Source: Didymella arachidicola
Lineage: Eukaryota > Ascomycota > Dothideomycetes > Pleosporales > Didymellaceae
NCBI GenBank assembly: GCA_016630955.3
Contig: CM049991.1
Coordinates: 620,001-684,000 of the forward strand
DNA: 64,000 nt
Direction of reading: 5' to 3'
The position numbers and the translations under genes were made by a program. Below are positions 10,621 through 21,495 of this stretch, piece after piece (positions within the stretch are counted from its first letter, which is position 1; every line of letters begins with the position of its first letter). The notes under the pieces were generated by a model. That model saw nothing but the letters and a program-made list of their open reading frames with translations. It ran no database searches and was not told the origin of the DNA.

Positions 10621-11355
10621 TCACGTCCTCTCAACGAACTTTTCTGGCACACGGCTGACCTGCTTGACCACCTTCGCCGGCTGCCCCATCGCAACACTAA
10701 ATTCCGGGATATCCTTCGTGACCACACTCATCGCTCCAATCGTGCAGCCCCGCCCAATCGTCACACCTGGAAGAATGACTACATTGCCCCCGATCCAGCA
10801 ATCGTCTCCCACTATCACGGGCCTCCCATACTCCACATTGTCCCGTCTGCTCTGCACCTCGCTCTCATGCGTCGCAGCAAAGATGCTCACATTAGGTCCA
10901 AACATGCACCGGTCACCGATGGTCACGAGACTGCAGTCCAGGATCGTCAGGTTGAAGTTGGCGTAGAAACGCTTGCCCAGCGAGATGTTACAGCCGTAGT
11001 CGATGTTGAAGGGTGGCTCGATGAAAATCTCATCGTCGCCCAGGTGTCCGATTACGCCTTGCAGCATCTTCAGGCGCTCGGAGGCGAGGACATCGAAGCC
11101 CTCGTTGGGGTCGGTGGAGGCGTCGGGGAACCATGTGTTGAATTTGTGGGCGAAGGCACGGGCGCGGTAGCGAGCGCGGGCGAGCTCAGGCGCGGGTGCT
11201 GAGTAGCTGAGACTGTGAGTTTGATTTTTCCAATGGGTTTTGGAGAGAGCGTACAGCATGCCCGAGATCATCTTCTCGTACTCTTCGCACCAGGGGACAT
11301 GGTTGAGGGCTTTCGCCTTGTCGATCTCGTCTACGTTGATTTCTGTTGCTGCCAT
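10621..11355 (-). CDS. Maltose/galactoside O-acetyltransferase-like enzyme (hexapeptide repeat)
   Basis: Acetyl-CoA-dependent O-acetyltransferase of the LbH_MAT_GAT group; the acceptor in fungi is not known from sequence. An N-terminal maltose-acetyltransferase cap (EKMISGMLY...) is followed by a left-handed beta helix of hexapeptide repeats: NISLGKRFYANF, LVTIGDRCMFGPNVSI, the catalytic-His stretch FAATHE, then VIVGDDCWIGGNVVILPGV and TIGRGCTIGAMSVVTKDIP. The frame is open throughout (244 codons), but 11254-11207 (48 nt) starts GTACGC, ends CTCAG, and its removal gives MLYSAPAPELARARYRAR, which fits the family better. The spliced protein would have 228 residues. It looks bacterial in type, as is common for fungal members. 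Confidence 0.9.
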   Translation of the reverse strand: MAATEINVDEIDKAKALNHVPWCEEYEKMISGMLYALSKTHWKNQTHSLSYSAPAPELARARYRARAFAHKFNTWFPDASTDPNEGFDVLASERLKMLQGVIGHLGDDEIFIEPPFNIDYGCNISLGKRFYANFNLTILDCSLVTIGDRCMFGPNVSIFAATHESEVQSRRDNVEYGRPVIVGDDCWIGGNVVILPGVTIGRGCTIGAMSVVTKDIPEFSVAMGQPAKVVKQVSRVPEKFVERT

Positions 11356-12507
11356 TGTGGTTCGTGTAAAGGTGAGAGGATAAGCCTTAATGTCATGGAC
11401 CTATATACTGCCTGCACCTGCAGCGACCACGTTGCGCTGTGCCTGCCATATAGTCAACAACCTGTAGCTCACGTGGAGAGTGGGGCTTTGTGATGAATTG
11501 GGAAGTATCTCGCACTTTAGCGTACAATCAAACCTCTAGCCGACAGCTCGACGCGGTGCAACAACGATTGCTGCACTTCTTGGTCAAGGTCTGACGGACA
11601 TTACGGTACCGGAGCGACTTCTGGCCAATCACACTGTCAATAAAGACCTGCCTGCTTTATTCGAAACTCCAGTCATTGTGAGCATTAAGACACAGATCAG
11701 AGGCTTGTCCTTTATTGTGATTGCTCTAAGTGATCAAACCACATTTACAGCTGGTGGCCTACTCATCCTACTATCAGCAGCGATCACGACTCATCGAAAG
11801 ACTTCAATATGGGAGTAAGGCTCAGTAACCAGACAAGCTCGAACGCCGCTGCAGCATCAACTTGATGCGCCCAAGTATCATCGTCGGCCCGAGAGAGTTT
11901 CTATACCATCACAACAAAAGGCCCGTGGCTGACAGATACAATCTGCTCACTCACAGGTGATCTAGCATAGGGCAACGTTTGGGTCGGCTCAATGCTCATT
12001 ATGACACAGATTTGACGTCTCAATACAGGCCACATCTTCTGCTGCCCAAGGTTGGAGACTGCGTGATATATGCAGAACATGTATGATACAAGCAGCTTCG
12101 ATGTGGATATGAGGCCCCATATTGCTATAAGCCTCTGATCAATACTGAAAAGCAGGCCGATCGAGTCCATCGTATTGGCGTGCGATGAAGTTGTTATGAC
12201 GGATGGTTAGCTTTGAGTAGAGGGTAATCTTACTCGGACAATCTCTATGCGTATGAGACCGTCGACGCTGTCTTTGTGTTGGCAGTGGTATCAGTCAATT
12301 ACAATATCGGTCATAGGACGCCACTTGTCTTCCGCAATGACGATGGAAGATTTAATTTAGGTAAAGATATCGCGCCATGTCAGGTAAATGATCTAGAGGT
12401 GTCAGTGTAGCACAAAGCTCAGACTCAACGTATGTTTATCCCCTTTACTTCGTTCTACTCAAGAGTCTGGACAAAAAGGAAACCCCTCCGAAAGTACAGT
12501 GGCATAC
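11356..12507. other. Intergenic region upstream of acetyltransferase
   Basis: No gene, RNA or clear repeat recognised. It contains the promoter of the acetyltransferase near 11356-11500 and the region downstream of the pseudogene. Confidence 0.4.
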
Positions 12508-13485
12508 CTATCGCAGACCCAGTCGCTCAGAACAGTGGCCCTCTTTGTTACTTCGTTGTTGCTGAGCTTTGTTTCCAAGGTCGAACATAGAGCCTTGAAC
12601 TTTGGTCTGTTTACTGAATGGCTGGTTGTAGGTAGCTCTGGGAATTGAAGCCGTAGAGGGTGGTTGGACGGTTCGAAGCAGCGAGTGACGAGACGGTTTG
12701 ATAAGGTAGAGGTGTTCGTGTTCTCTTCCACAGCTGCTCGCGAATTGCATGAACTCTTCAGGTGTATCTTTCTATTCGACTACGAGGACCTTCAATTCTC
12801 TCTGTATTAGAACTGTCTATCAGTATGGCTCCATTTAACGCGTGAGATTAGCGGGTAGCTCGCGCTTGTTTGTAGTGGCGAGTTCCCTGATGAAAGACCC
12901 CATCTGTTGGCTCGTTGTGTAAACATTGTGCCCTCCCACTGAGGGGTCACCACGTAAGCAATGTCAAACTATCAAGATCGCGGCCTACCTTTGCATCGAC
13001 CAGCTTCTGAAAGACGGCCAGCGCTTCCTCTAGATCCAAGCCAAGACGAGGATTCAAGAGCTAATCGCACAGGAACGGTAATCCCTTGTCCTGTGTTTCG
13101 TCTTTGCGGAGCTTCTTGCTGATATGGGAGCACAAGTCGCAGAAATACTTATGATAATAGTAATCCTTGTTCCCAGTGACAAGGCTCCTAATGGATTTGA
13201 AGGCCATTGCACCAGGTGGTGGTGGCAAGCGGAGCGATGGCGATCGATGGTCGTTGGAAGGTCTCGCTGTTTCCTGGCCAGTTAGAGAGGGAATATCAGA
13301 TGTGCATGTTGATACCTTCAGCTTGCTTACGACACCTTATAGACCCACCAAAAAGTCAGAAGTTGTGTCTGTCGGCAAGCGTAGTACTGCTCGATACGCG
13401 GTGCGCATGTACCGTCTGCACGCTCCTTTGCCAGTGCCCAAATTCCATATTGCTCAGCGTGCCCAGTGTCAGCAGCTGATGCCAT
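12508..13485 (-). pseudogene. Probable pseudogene, four exons with one in-frame TAG
   Basis: I do not recognise the family. Four coding-like exons fit together in phase: 13485-13336, 13273-12989, 12903-12840 and 12767-12508 (759 nt, 253 codons), with introns of 62, 85 and 72 nt. The pieces read like a globular protein: GHAEQYGIWALAKERADG, DYYYHKYFCDLCSHISKKL, LDLEEALAVFQKLVDAK, MGSFIRELATTNKRELPANL and EEFMQFASSCGREHEHLYL. Exon 2 carries a single TAG at 13063-13061 (codon 121), flanked on both sides by good coding sequence in the same frame. A CAG to TAG change would explain it. Alternatives are a sequencing error or a wrong model with a missed exon. The donor of intron 3 (GTTAAA) is weak. 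Confidence 0.45.
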
Positions 13486-14367
13486 TAGGGAGGAGCATCC
13501 GAGGAGGGTCAAATAGACAAGTGTTAGACTACGAGAAGGGAGTCACCACCATGTAGATGGATCCTTTTGCCGCTTTTGTGTCTGCAATCTACAGATGGCC
13601 AGGCCACTGCAGCTGGGGTGAGCTTCAACACGATGAAAACTTCTGTAACATGACTCTTCATCTCAATCAAGACAAGAAACAATAAAGAAGATTTGGTCAC
13701 ACGACCCTCAACACCTGTCGTTTGGTCGCTGCCTCGTCAAGCACGTGGGGACACTTGCCGATCTCAGAGCATGAGCTGTATCTTGGGTCATGATCAGAAT
13801 CAACAGTCACAATGAGGGATCTCAACTCATCGCTCAGGGACCCTCAATACTGACATGTCACATCTCTTCCTGTCTTTGACACCTGCGACATAACGATACA
13901 GGTCAAGTGGTCTGCTAGCTGCTTTGCAGTGGCGCCAGAGGGCAAGTGGGTCCGAAAGTGAGGGGGCGAGGCAAAGTTTCGCGGCGACCAGCACTTACCG
14001 TCATTGATCTTGCGCAACGAGCTGCATCAACGCGACGGCAACTGCAATTGCGCTGCGATTGAAAGTGACTCATCGTTCGCGAAGGCACTCCTGCTGCCTG
14101 GCAGAATCTTGAAGTTCTTAGCCACTCAAGAGCACGTAAAAAGGTGTTTTGGTGTTCCGGGAAGGAGCAACTTAGCGAACGCACGGACGGTTTAGTGCGT
14201 GAGAATCTCGCCAAGCCCACTGTCTGGCTGGCGTCTACGGTTGAAATCCACGTCCCTCGTCTTGACTCTCGAAAGCCGTCCAGCGTCCACGCATCCTCGC
14301 GCCATACCATCAACAGAACCCGTTGCCGACAACTTTTCAAACCGAAAACTCTCCATAAACCGACAAA
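13486..14367. other. Upstream region of RPS27
   Basis: Holds the RPS27 promoter and leader; the last 100 bases are rich in C and A, as in a fungal ribosomal-gene leader. A CAGTCACA octamer lies at 13804-13811, over 500 bp from the start codon. No gene seen. Confidence 0.4.
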
Positions 14368-14890
14368 ATGGTGAGTGATCGCCGCCGCGAGCCTGCAGAA
14401 AGTGTGACAGGAGAGATTGTGCGGCCTGCACACGACAGCCTCGGAGTTTGCCACAGAATCTTCACATCGCAACTTTCTGCGGCCACGCTGCGCGCAAGCA
14501 GTACCTCAATGAACATCACATGCTAATAATCGCTCAGGTTCTCGCTGTTGACCTTCTCAACCCCACCCCCGCCGCGTACGCTTGCACCCTTCGATCCGCC
14601 TCCGCAACTGCCGACTAACATCCATCCAGTGAGGCCCGCAAGCACAAGCTCAAGACCCTCGTCCCCGCTCCCCGCTCGTTCTTCATGGACGTCAAGTGCC
14701 CGGGATGCTTCACCATCACCACCGTCTTCTCGCACGCCAACACAGTCGTCGTCTGCCAGGGCTGCTCGCAGGTCCTGTAAGTCAAGGATCATTAAGATAG
14801 AGAAGGACCAGGGGCTAATAATGGTACAGGTGCCAGCCTACCGGTGGTAAGGCACGCCTCACCGAGGGCTGCTCTTTCCGCAGGAAGTAA
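14368..14890 (+). CDS. RPS27: 40S ribosomal protein S27 (eS27)
   Basis: Zinc-binding protein of the small ribosomal subunit. Exons 14368-14370, 14538-14575, 14630-14776 and 14830-14890 give 82 residues, the usual size. The first coding exon is the ATG alone, followed directly by GTGAGT; the second begins with Val2. The zinc ribbon is C37-x2-C40 (CPGC) and C56-x2-C59 (CQGC). The protein ends GCSFRRK, as in other eukaryotes. The 167-nt first intron is longer than the others here, a pattern often linked with regulation in ribosomal genes. Confidence 0.97.
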
Positions 14891-15834
14891 ACGACTCTCG
14901 GAACGATGACGGTGGGATTTGACGGGTTACGATGACGACTATCATGGAATAGGGATGTAGATCTCATTGGTACCGATCGATCCGACTGCGGGATAGAAGA
15001 GGGATCTTTCGACTCGAGTCAATGCAAAAGTCAAAATGGGAGTTCCGGATATTCAGCGTTGATCATAGGGCGACCCTTTCTCCTTCGATCTATTCCCTTT
15101 TGTTTGGCATCTCTTTCACAGCTTTTATGTACATGCATGTGGAAGGGGAGATGGCATATCTGAGCTCTGGATACTGCTTCTGAGGGCGAGGACCGGTTTG
15201 CAATCGAGGATACCTCCGCAGCACGCGGTCCTTTGTAAATCGAAAGTCAATTTCTCACACTCGCTACCTGTTTGAAGTGACATGTCTACCATATGACAAG
15301 GTACTGGATTTCTTTTAGTTGTTACTACCAGCGCTCACTCATTCGGTCATCCTTGCCCCAGAATACGCCATCCAATTCAAGGTCTTGAGGCTCCAATTCC
15401 CCTTCTCGAAACAATTACACCGCCTCTAACCCAAGCTGTGAGAGCAATACTGGTACAAATTTGTTTGACTATTCCCATTGAAGAAGGACCTCAGGCTTGG
15501 CTGCACTTTTCTAACCACCAGTGGAGCCCAGACCCCACGTTCGCTGAGGGCACAGTTGTCCCGCATGATTGAAAAAGACGAGGTTTCGCCGAACTCCGAC
15601 AACCCCAGATCGTGTCTATAAACAAACATGTCCCCAGTTACTTCTTCACCTCTGCATCTGCCGCATTGCAAATCCTCGTGATCAAGGACACGACTCGTAG
15701 TACGAATCTCTACGACGTCATACCACCAACCACCTTGCAGCTTGCCCGTGCTGTCCGACTATCCGCGGCCTGCCACCAATCTATCGAAAAATCCCAGTTT
15801 AGGCCCGATCAGCTAAATATCAAAGACAGCCACC
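14891..15834. other. Intergenic region RPS27 / aldolase
   Basis: RPS27 3' untranslated region and aldolase promoter. No TATA box or RNA gene clearly visible; the aldolase ATG has a strong context (CACCATGA). Confidence 0.45.
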
Positions 15835-17038
15835 ATGACTGCGCCTGCTCAAAATCCCCATCCCATTCCCCTGACTGAGTCCGAGGTCTTAATCCGCGGC
15901 TTCCTCGCTGCGAACCCCGCGCTTGATTCGGAGCTGGGCGACATTGAAGTCATGACCGACCGCTACACGAACGAGGAATGGGCCGCGCAAATCGCCGAAA
16001 CCCAGAAGGCAGTACTGAAAGAGGTGGATAGCGGCGAGAGGGCGACAAAGGTCTACGAAGGGCCAAAGATGAGGAATGGGAATGAGGCGCTGAAAGAGCT
16101 GGCGAAGACAGTCGACCACACAGTTTTGAAGCTGGATGCGACAAGTGCTCAGATAGATAGTTTGTGCAGTGAAGCCAGGACAGAGGATTTCAAGGTAGGC
16201 CAGCTCGGTCATGATGTTTCAAAGAGCGATCAATCGAACTGACCGCCATCAGTCTGTTTGCGTACGCTTGAACTGGGTTCAACGCTGCGTCGCAAACCTG
16301 AAGGGTTCCACAGTCGTCGTGGCGGCAGTCGTCGGCTTCCACGAGGGTACACAAGACACCTACTCCAAGCTGCGCGAAGCCCGCGCCGCCGTCGCGGCCG
16401 GCGCCTCTGAACTGGATCTTGTACTCAACCACTCCCTCCTCACCAAGCACAACAGGTCCGAGTCGCCGCGTGTGATCCGCAGCCACGACTCAGCAATTGA
16501 CAGCATCACTGCCGCCAATACCGCTGCGAACTCTGGATCCACCACTGGCAGTGAGGACGAGGAAATTCCTGATTACAGCGCCATATACCGCGAACTCGCA
16601 TCGATACGCTCTCTCTGCCCCTCGCCTGTTGTCATCAAGCTCATTCTGGAGACTTCCCAACTCACTCCCAAGCAGATTCTTGCTGCCTCGCACCTCGCAG
16701 GCGCCGCAAATTTGGACTTCATAAAGACCTCTACCGGTTTCAATGGCCCCGGTGCGTCGCTGGAGAATGTGCAACTTATGGTCGGTGCCGCGGAGTATCT
16801 ACACAAGACTGGTGTCAGCAAGAACCAGATGCAGGTCAAGGCCTCAGGCGGCGTCAGGAGCTTGGAGACAGCTGTGCAGATGCTGGAAGCTGGTGCGACC
16901 AGGTTGGGGACTAGCAGTGGACTGTGGATCATGCAGCAGGCGAGGGAGAAGATCGAGCAGGCGAAAAATGGCAAGGGCGAGGACAGGCCGGGGGCGACCA
17001 GGCTGTACACTGATGATTCGGTAGCTGGAGGGTACTGA
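15835..17038 (+). CDS. deoC: Deoxyribose-phosphate aldolase (DERA)
   Basis: Class I aldolase that splits 2-deoxyribose 5-phosphate into glyceraldehyde 3-phosphate and acetaldehyde in deoxynucleoside breakdown. Exons 15835-16194 and 16253-17038 give 381 residues. Conserved parts are TVDHTVLKLDAT, ASELDLVLN (catalytic Asp), VIKLILETSQL, LDFIKTSTGF (Schiff-base Lys region) and VKASGGVRS (second Lys). It is much longer than bacterial DeoC (about 220-260): there is an N-terminal extension of about 90 residues and a polar, acidic insert of about 50 residues after LLTKHNRS, before DYSAIYRELASI. The insert looks like a disordered loop. No peroxisomal or mitochondrial signal is evident. Confidence 0.94.
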
Positions 17039-20000
17039 GCATAATTACTTTGAGGCGGTAATCAAGACCAAATTGAGGATGCATGCTCATGAACGACGAG
17101 CATATGGAACGAACGCCGTTCGCTAAGCACGCTGATTTGCTGACAATTGATCGAAGCGCATCGACAGCTGTGCTTTACTCGAAACTTTACTCGAAATTCT
17201 GAACCATAGATTCAAAATGATAAGTGCCTCTCGGGGTCTGCAGTCACGTAAAACATCCACCTTCCCTCATAGTGCTGTTTAGCCCTCCTCAATCTCCAGT
17301 ACAAACTGCTACAACACGCGTAGATCACCTCACTTTGCGTTGCTGTACCACATGATATACCCAGTCTCTTATCGCTTGCTACACATCTCCCAATGTTCCA
17401 CACTTCCCCGAAAGTAGCTGAATAGATTCATCGTCACATGCGCACGCACATGCTCGGTAAGCAAACCCAGAGAGAAGATGGGGGCGGAGCACTGTCCTGT
17501 GCTTTTGTACTGCTTCTATTTGCCCGTATAGGGTGGCGGCGAAACAGCTCGGAAGTTCGAATCTCGGATAAATTGTGTCTTTTGCTATTCAGGAGGAGTC
17601 AAGCTATGTTGGTAATGACGTCGTGTTGGGCATAGCGTCTTTGAGAGTGAGAACCGAGGGCGAAGTTTATAGAGCACGGCAACTGCCATTTCCTATGCAG
17701 TCGTAACTCTTGATTCTCTCTTTTGCTCGTTGATATGCGTTTACTGTGCATGCGCAAATGCGAATCTATATCTTCGCTTGCAAACGTATTACCGTACATA
17801 TCTTTGGTGGCGTGCGTGCTCTTCAAGAAAGCAAGCGAAGCGACTGTGCCTGCCATATCCTTAGTCCGACCAAAAAGCATCCATCACCATTTTAGCAACT
17901 TCTAGCGTGAATATACGATCGTGGTCTCGGACACCGTTCAGAGCAATTGGCATGTCACGAGCAGAAACAGTGGTGATACACCTAGCCTCATATGGAGAGA
18001 CAAGCAAGTACACTCTCATCGTCCGAGTATTGGAGTCACGGTGAGGGGCATCTGGACGTTACAGCAGTCTCCCTGCTGGTAAATATTTCGTTGTCATACT
18101 TCCTCGTCTTAGATAGATCATTGATCTGATCCTGTAACATTACTGCGCGCGTATCGCCTTCACTTCACGACCTGATGATCACCATAGCTTGGTGACATCA
18201 AATGTCGGCGCAATAAGCTGGTCGATATGACATGGACCGGTTCACTCAAGTCTCCCAGATCAATTACCTGTCGAAGGATTCGTAAATGACCTGCCGTCTA
18301 TCTGCGACGGATATGTACTTGTCTTGATCATGGAGGTTGTCTCATGGAAACGCTCGCGAGGACTCATCAGTGATTACTATTTATCTGCAATACAGAGGTT
18401 GTGTCTATATTCAAGGACATGATTTCGCCAGGAATTCGCTCCTCTGTATGCGACCTGGTTCGTAGGCATCACGGTCTCAGGATAGGTGGAATTGATCGTG
18501 TATTCACAAGTCAGCCTGAAACCTGCAAGCCGACATGTCCTGAAGTAGAATGGACTGGGACACTCAGAGCTTGTCGACTTCACTGCTCGGACTTGCAGTC
18601 GCCGATGTCGATGCTTTAGAAAATTCGAGAATCATGGGGCCGACCGTGCAATGACCTGGCCAATTCTGGGTTAGGACTGTGTCTTAGCAGTCAAGCAAAT
18701 CAAACGTGCGCTAGTATTTACCAGCTTGGCACCTCAACGTTGTGGAGAGCGGAGCGTTGCCTCCGTGTGGTGGCTCTACGATGCTTGGTAACGTCGTTGC
18801 CTCTTTGGACGAAGAATTGGAAGGCGCGGACGCTGCTACCACAACAACGAGCATGATTTGCAGAGTAATTTGCTGTCGTCCTAGTATCAGGCGTACTCGA
18901 TGTTGGTATTGGTTCCAGAGCTCAAGCTCGCCTATGACCAACGGGTTGGCATACTGATACGTACTTTACCCAAGTCTTGTCCCGTAATCCTTTTCACCTT
19001 TTGAGCGGAGGATCGGTTTTGACCTAAGCCTCAAGATCGATATATTCTTGCTTGCAGCTGCATATACAAGACCGCGGACAAATCTCATGCGTGTGCTCCG
19101 CAATGGCTGACAGGTTGTTGTAGGTTCAATGCCCAAGAGGCGCACCCGCCAGGATAAGTGAGACCTAAAGAGGCGCACCTCCCACTGACAAGTCTCTTGT
19201 TCCCGAAGACGTCCGCGGGACTGGTAGCGAAACCGGCAAGCTTCGGTATGACCGAAGTATGAAGCGAGTACGTGTTACATAAGATGGTCAAAGTTCACTT
19301 TATCCCAGCTGATCTTACGAACTTGATTTGCGCACCTCCGTGCATACGCTCCAATGAGAATTCGAGACGCTTCGTTCCAAACGTGGATAATATCCAATCG
19401 TGGGATTCTGCGGGGTAAATGCTGACACAAGAGGACAGTACATCCATGCATACTGTCCGTCTTGGTCCTGGTACTGCCGTCTCAGATCCTCAGCTAGGTC
19501 GTTGGTGAAGTCTCGAACAGAGTGATATGTTAATTACATGCAAGTCTGCGGCGTTGTCCACGGACATGGTCAGACCGGGTTGAGGAATAGACCGAATGGA
19601 ACTTTGCGGATACGATTTCCAGAGACTTTGCCAGGACGGACAGGACATGCGGAACTTCTTGGATGCGACCCATGACGTATACGTTGTTGAAAGCTGTTCG
19701 CAATCATATTTGGTAGACGCCCTGCGCGTGTGTGGCACCTAGGGGCTTTGCCGCGTGTGGTGTGTGCGGATAGCTGAAAAACGGGATATGCCAATGCCAG
19801 GCCGGTTGAAATGGCGGATAAGCTGGGACCTATGAGGCTCGAGTACCGCAATAGTACAATGCTACTAACGCGCAACGACTTCGCAGCTGCGACCTGCAGC
19901 TGTATGGCTTGCCTTCCCGCGACTGCACCTCGTTTCAAGGCCGGAGCCAGGTCACAGCCTGTCGCACCCCCGTTTCTGTCGAAGCCGTCAAGTCGTTCCG

Positions 20001-21495
20001 GGATTTCTGGAACGTCCGGGCTGTCAAGTGTCATCCGTCATCTCCACGAGTGGCTTACTATCTGTACTGGATGCCTGATGGACGCATGTGAAAACTCAAA
20101 CTCGCACTCACACACCTGCGATACTCCCACTGAGCTTCGGCCTCGTCTTGATCCATTCAGTGCTTGTGTTCTAGTTGAGATGTCGCAAGCTCGTGTCAAG
20201 ACGATGGCAATCCCGTTCGGCCGCACGCGCCTGGGACAGGGGCCTCTTTCCCTGCAAAGTCGGAGAGGCGGCAGTCGCATTGCGCAAAAGGGACGACGGC
20301 GAGTAAGCAGTCCCAGTCAATCGCACCTGTGTTGCACAAATCATCAACTAAACGCAGTGATTCGGGCCGTACGGTACGACATTTCGGCGGAGGCCTACAC
20401 AGTAGTTGCTCTACCCCTGAGTTACTTGAAGGATCTGCCAAGGTGTTGCTGGCCGCATCCCCAGATTTGCTAGCGAGGACAACCCCAGAGCCAAGATGTT
20501 GCCCCGCAAAGCAGTTCAGCAACACCGGGGGCGACTGGATTTGTCCCACTTCCGTGATCTATACTTCGTTCTTAACACATCATTCCATCACAAGGACAGG
20601 ATAAGGCACCACGATATCACTCGCGACTAATTGCCGAACGTGCCTGCGAATGAGGCGTCGCGCGGTTAGCACCGCTTTGTAGCAGCGCTGCTTACTGTCA
20701 TTTTGGGAGCTGCACAGACGTGCTCGCCCATGCCTAGGGGTCTCCACACGTGGTGGCTGCGGCCCTACTGCTTTCCAACGACGGCGACCAATGGCTATCG
20801 CCCCTGGACTCATCACACGACACTAGCCTGCCAATTTCCATCGAGTCGAGTTTTGTCGTCGCTTCAGATGCCTTGCATGCCCAGGGCTGGAACAGCGGGA
20901 TCATTCTGATGGGCAGCGACGTTCATCGCGTCTCCATTGATCGGCTTCCGTCAAGTCGTCCCCGTGTCACGATTCAATAATTAGGGAACCAAACCACTCG
21001 GCTGGTTATATACCGGGAGACAGGGAGCGGAGGGCACCCCAGCTCTACCTTAATTACCTTGAACCCTGCGCAGCTCGAGCTAGCACCCGCCTTAGCATGC
21101 CGCGCGTACGCATGATGCTCGTTAGTATCGTTTCTGCTCTGAGTCGAGCTTAGGAAGTTCCATCCCTTTATTTTTTATTATGTATGGTACCATTTCCGCC
21201 ATAGCAGATTAGGTTTTCTTACGCAGATCCAAAGCCAGCGTCCGTTTGTATACAGCAGCGAGCCACGCTGCCCCTTCGACAAAGAATCCCTCCTCACCCC
21301 CCTTCTCTGCAAGCGTTACTCAGCCACGCCCACTTACCCCACGATTTCCATCGGGCTTGGAACAACCACCTTCGTGCTGAGAGGTCGCCGTGATCAATCT
21401 CTTTGTTGTGCACAATGTCTTGAAGACCGCAGTTCCGGCCACTCGCAACATCACGTCCATTTCTCCGGAGCTCTCGAACCCAAGCAAAGTTCAAC
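17039..21495. other. Long gene-poor stretch before the receptor gene
   Basis: About 4.5 kb in which no gene can be supported on either strand. Several open frames of 60-220 codons exist, but they overlap each other on both strands, lack motifs and cannot be joined into a convincing model. A decamer GAGGCGCACC occurs twice near 19137 and 19169. TATATA at 21007-21012 and a pyrimidine-rich tract from about 21230 to 21490 probably belong to the promoter and long leader of the receptor gene. Confidence 0.45.

Noticed and set aside
17560..17590. GTTCGAATC resembling a tRNA T-loop
   Set aside because: The flanks do not pair as a T stem and no D-arm lies upstream.
19570..20473. Overlapping 154- and 220-codon frames on opposite strands
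   Set aside because: Neither has a motif or splice partners; both look like chance open frames in GC-rich DNA.
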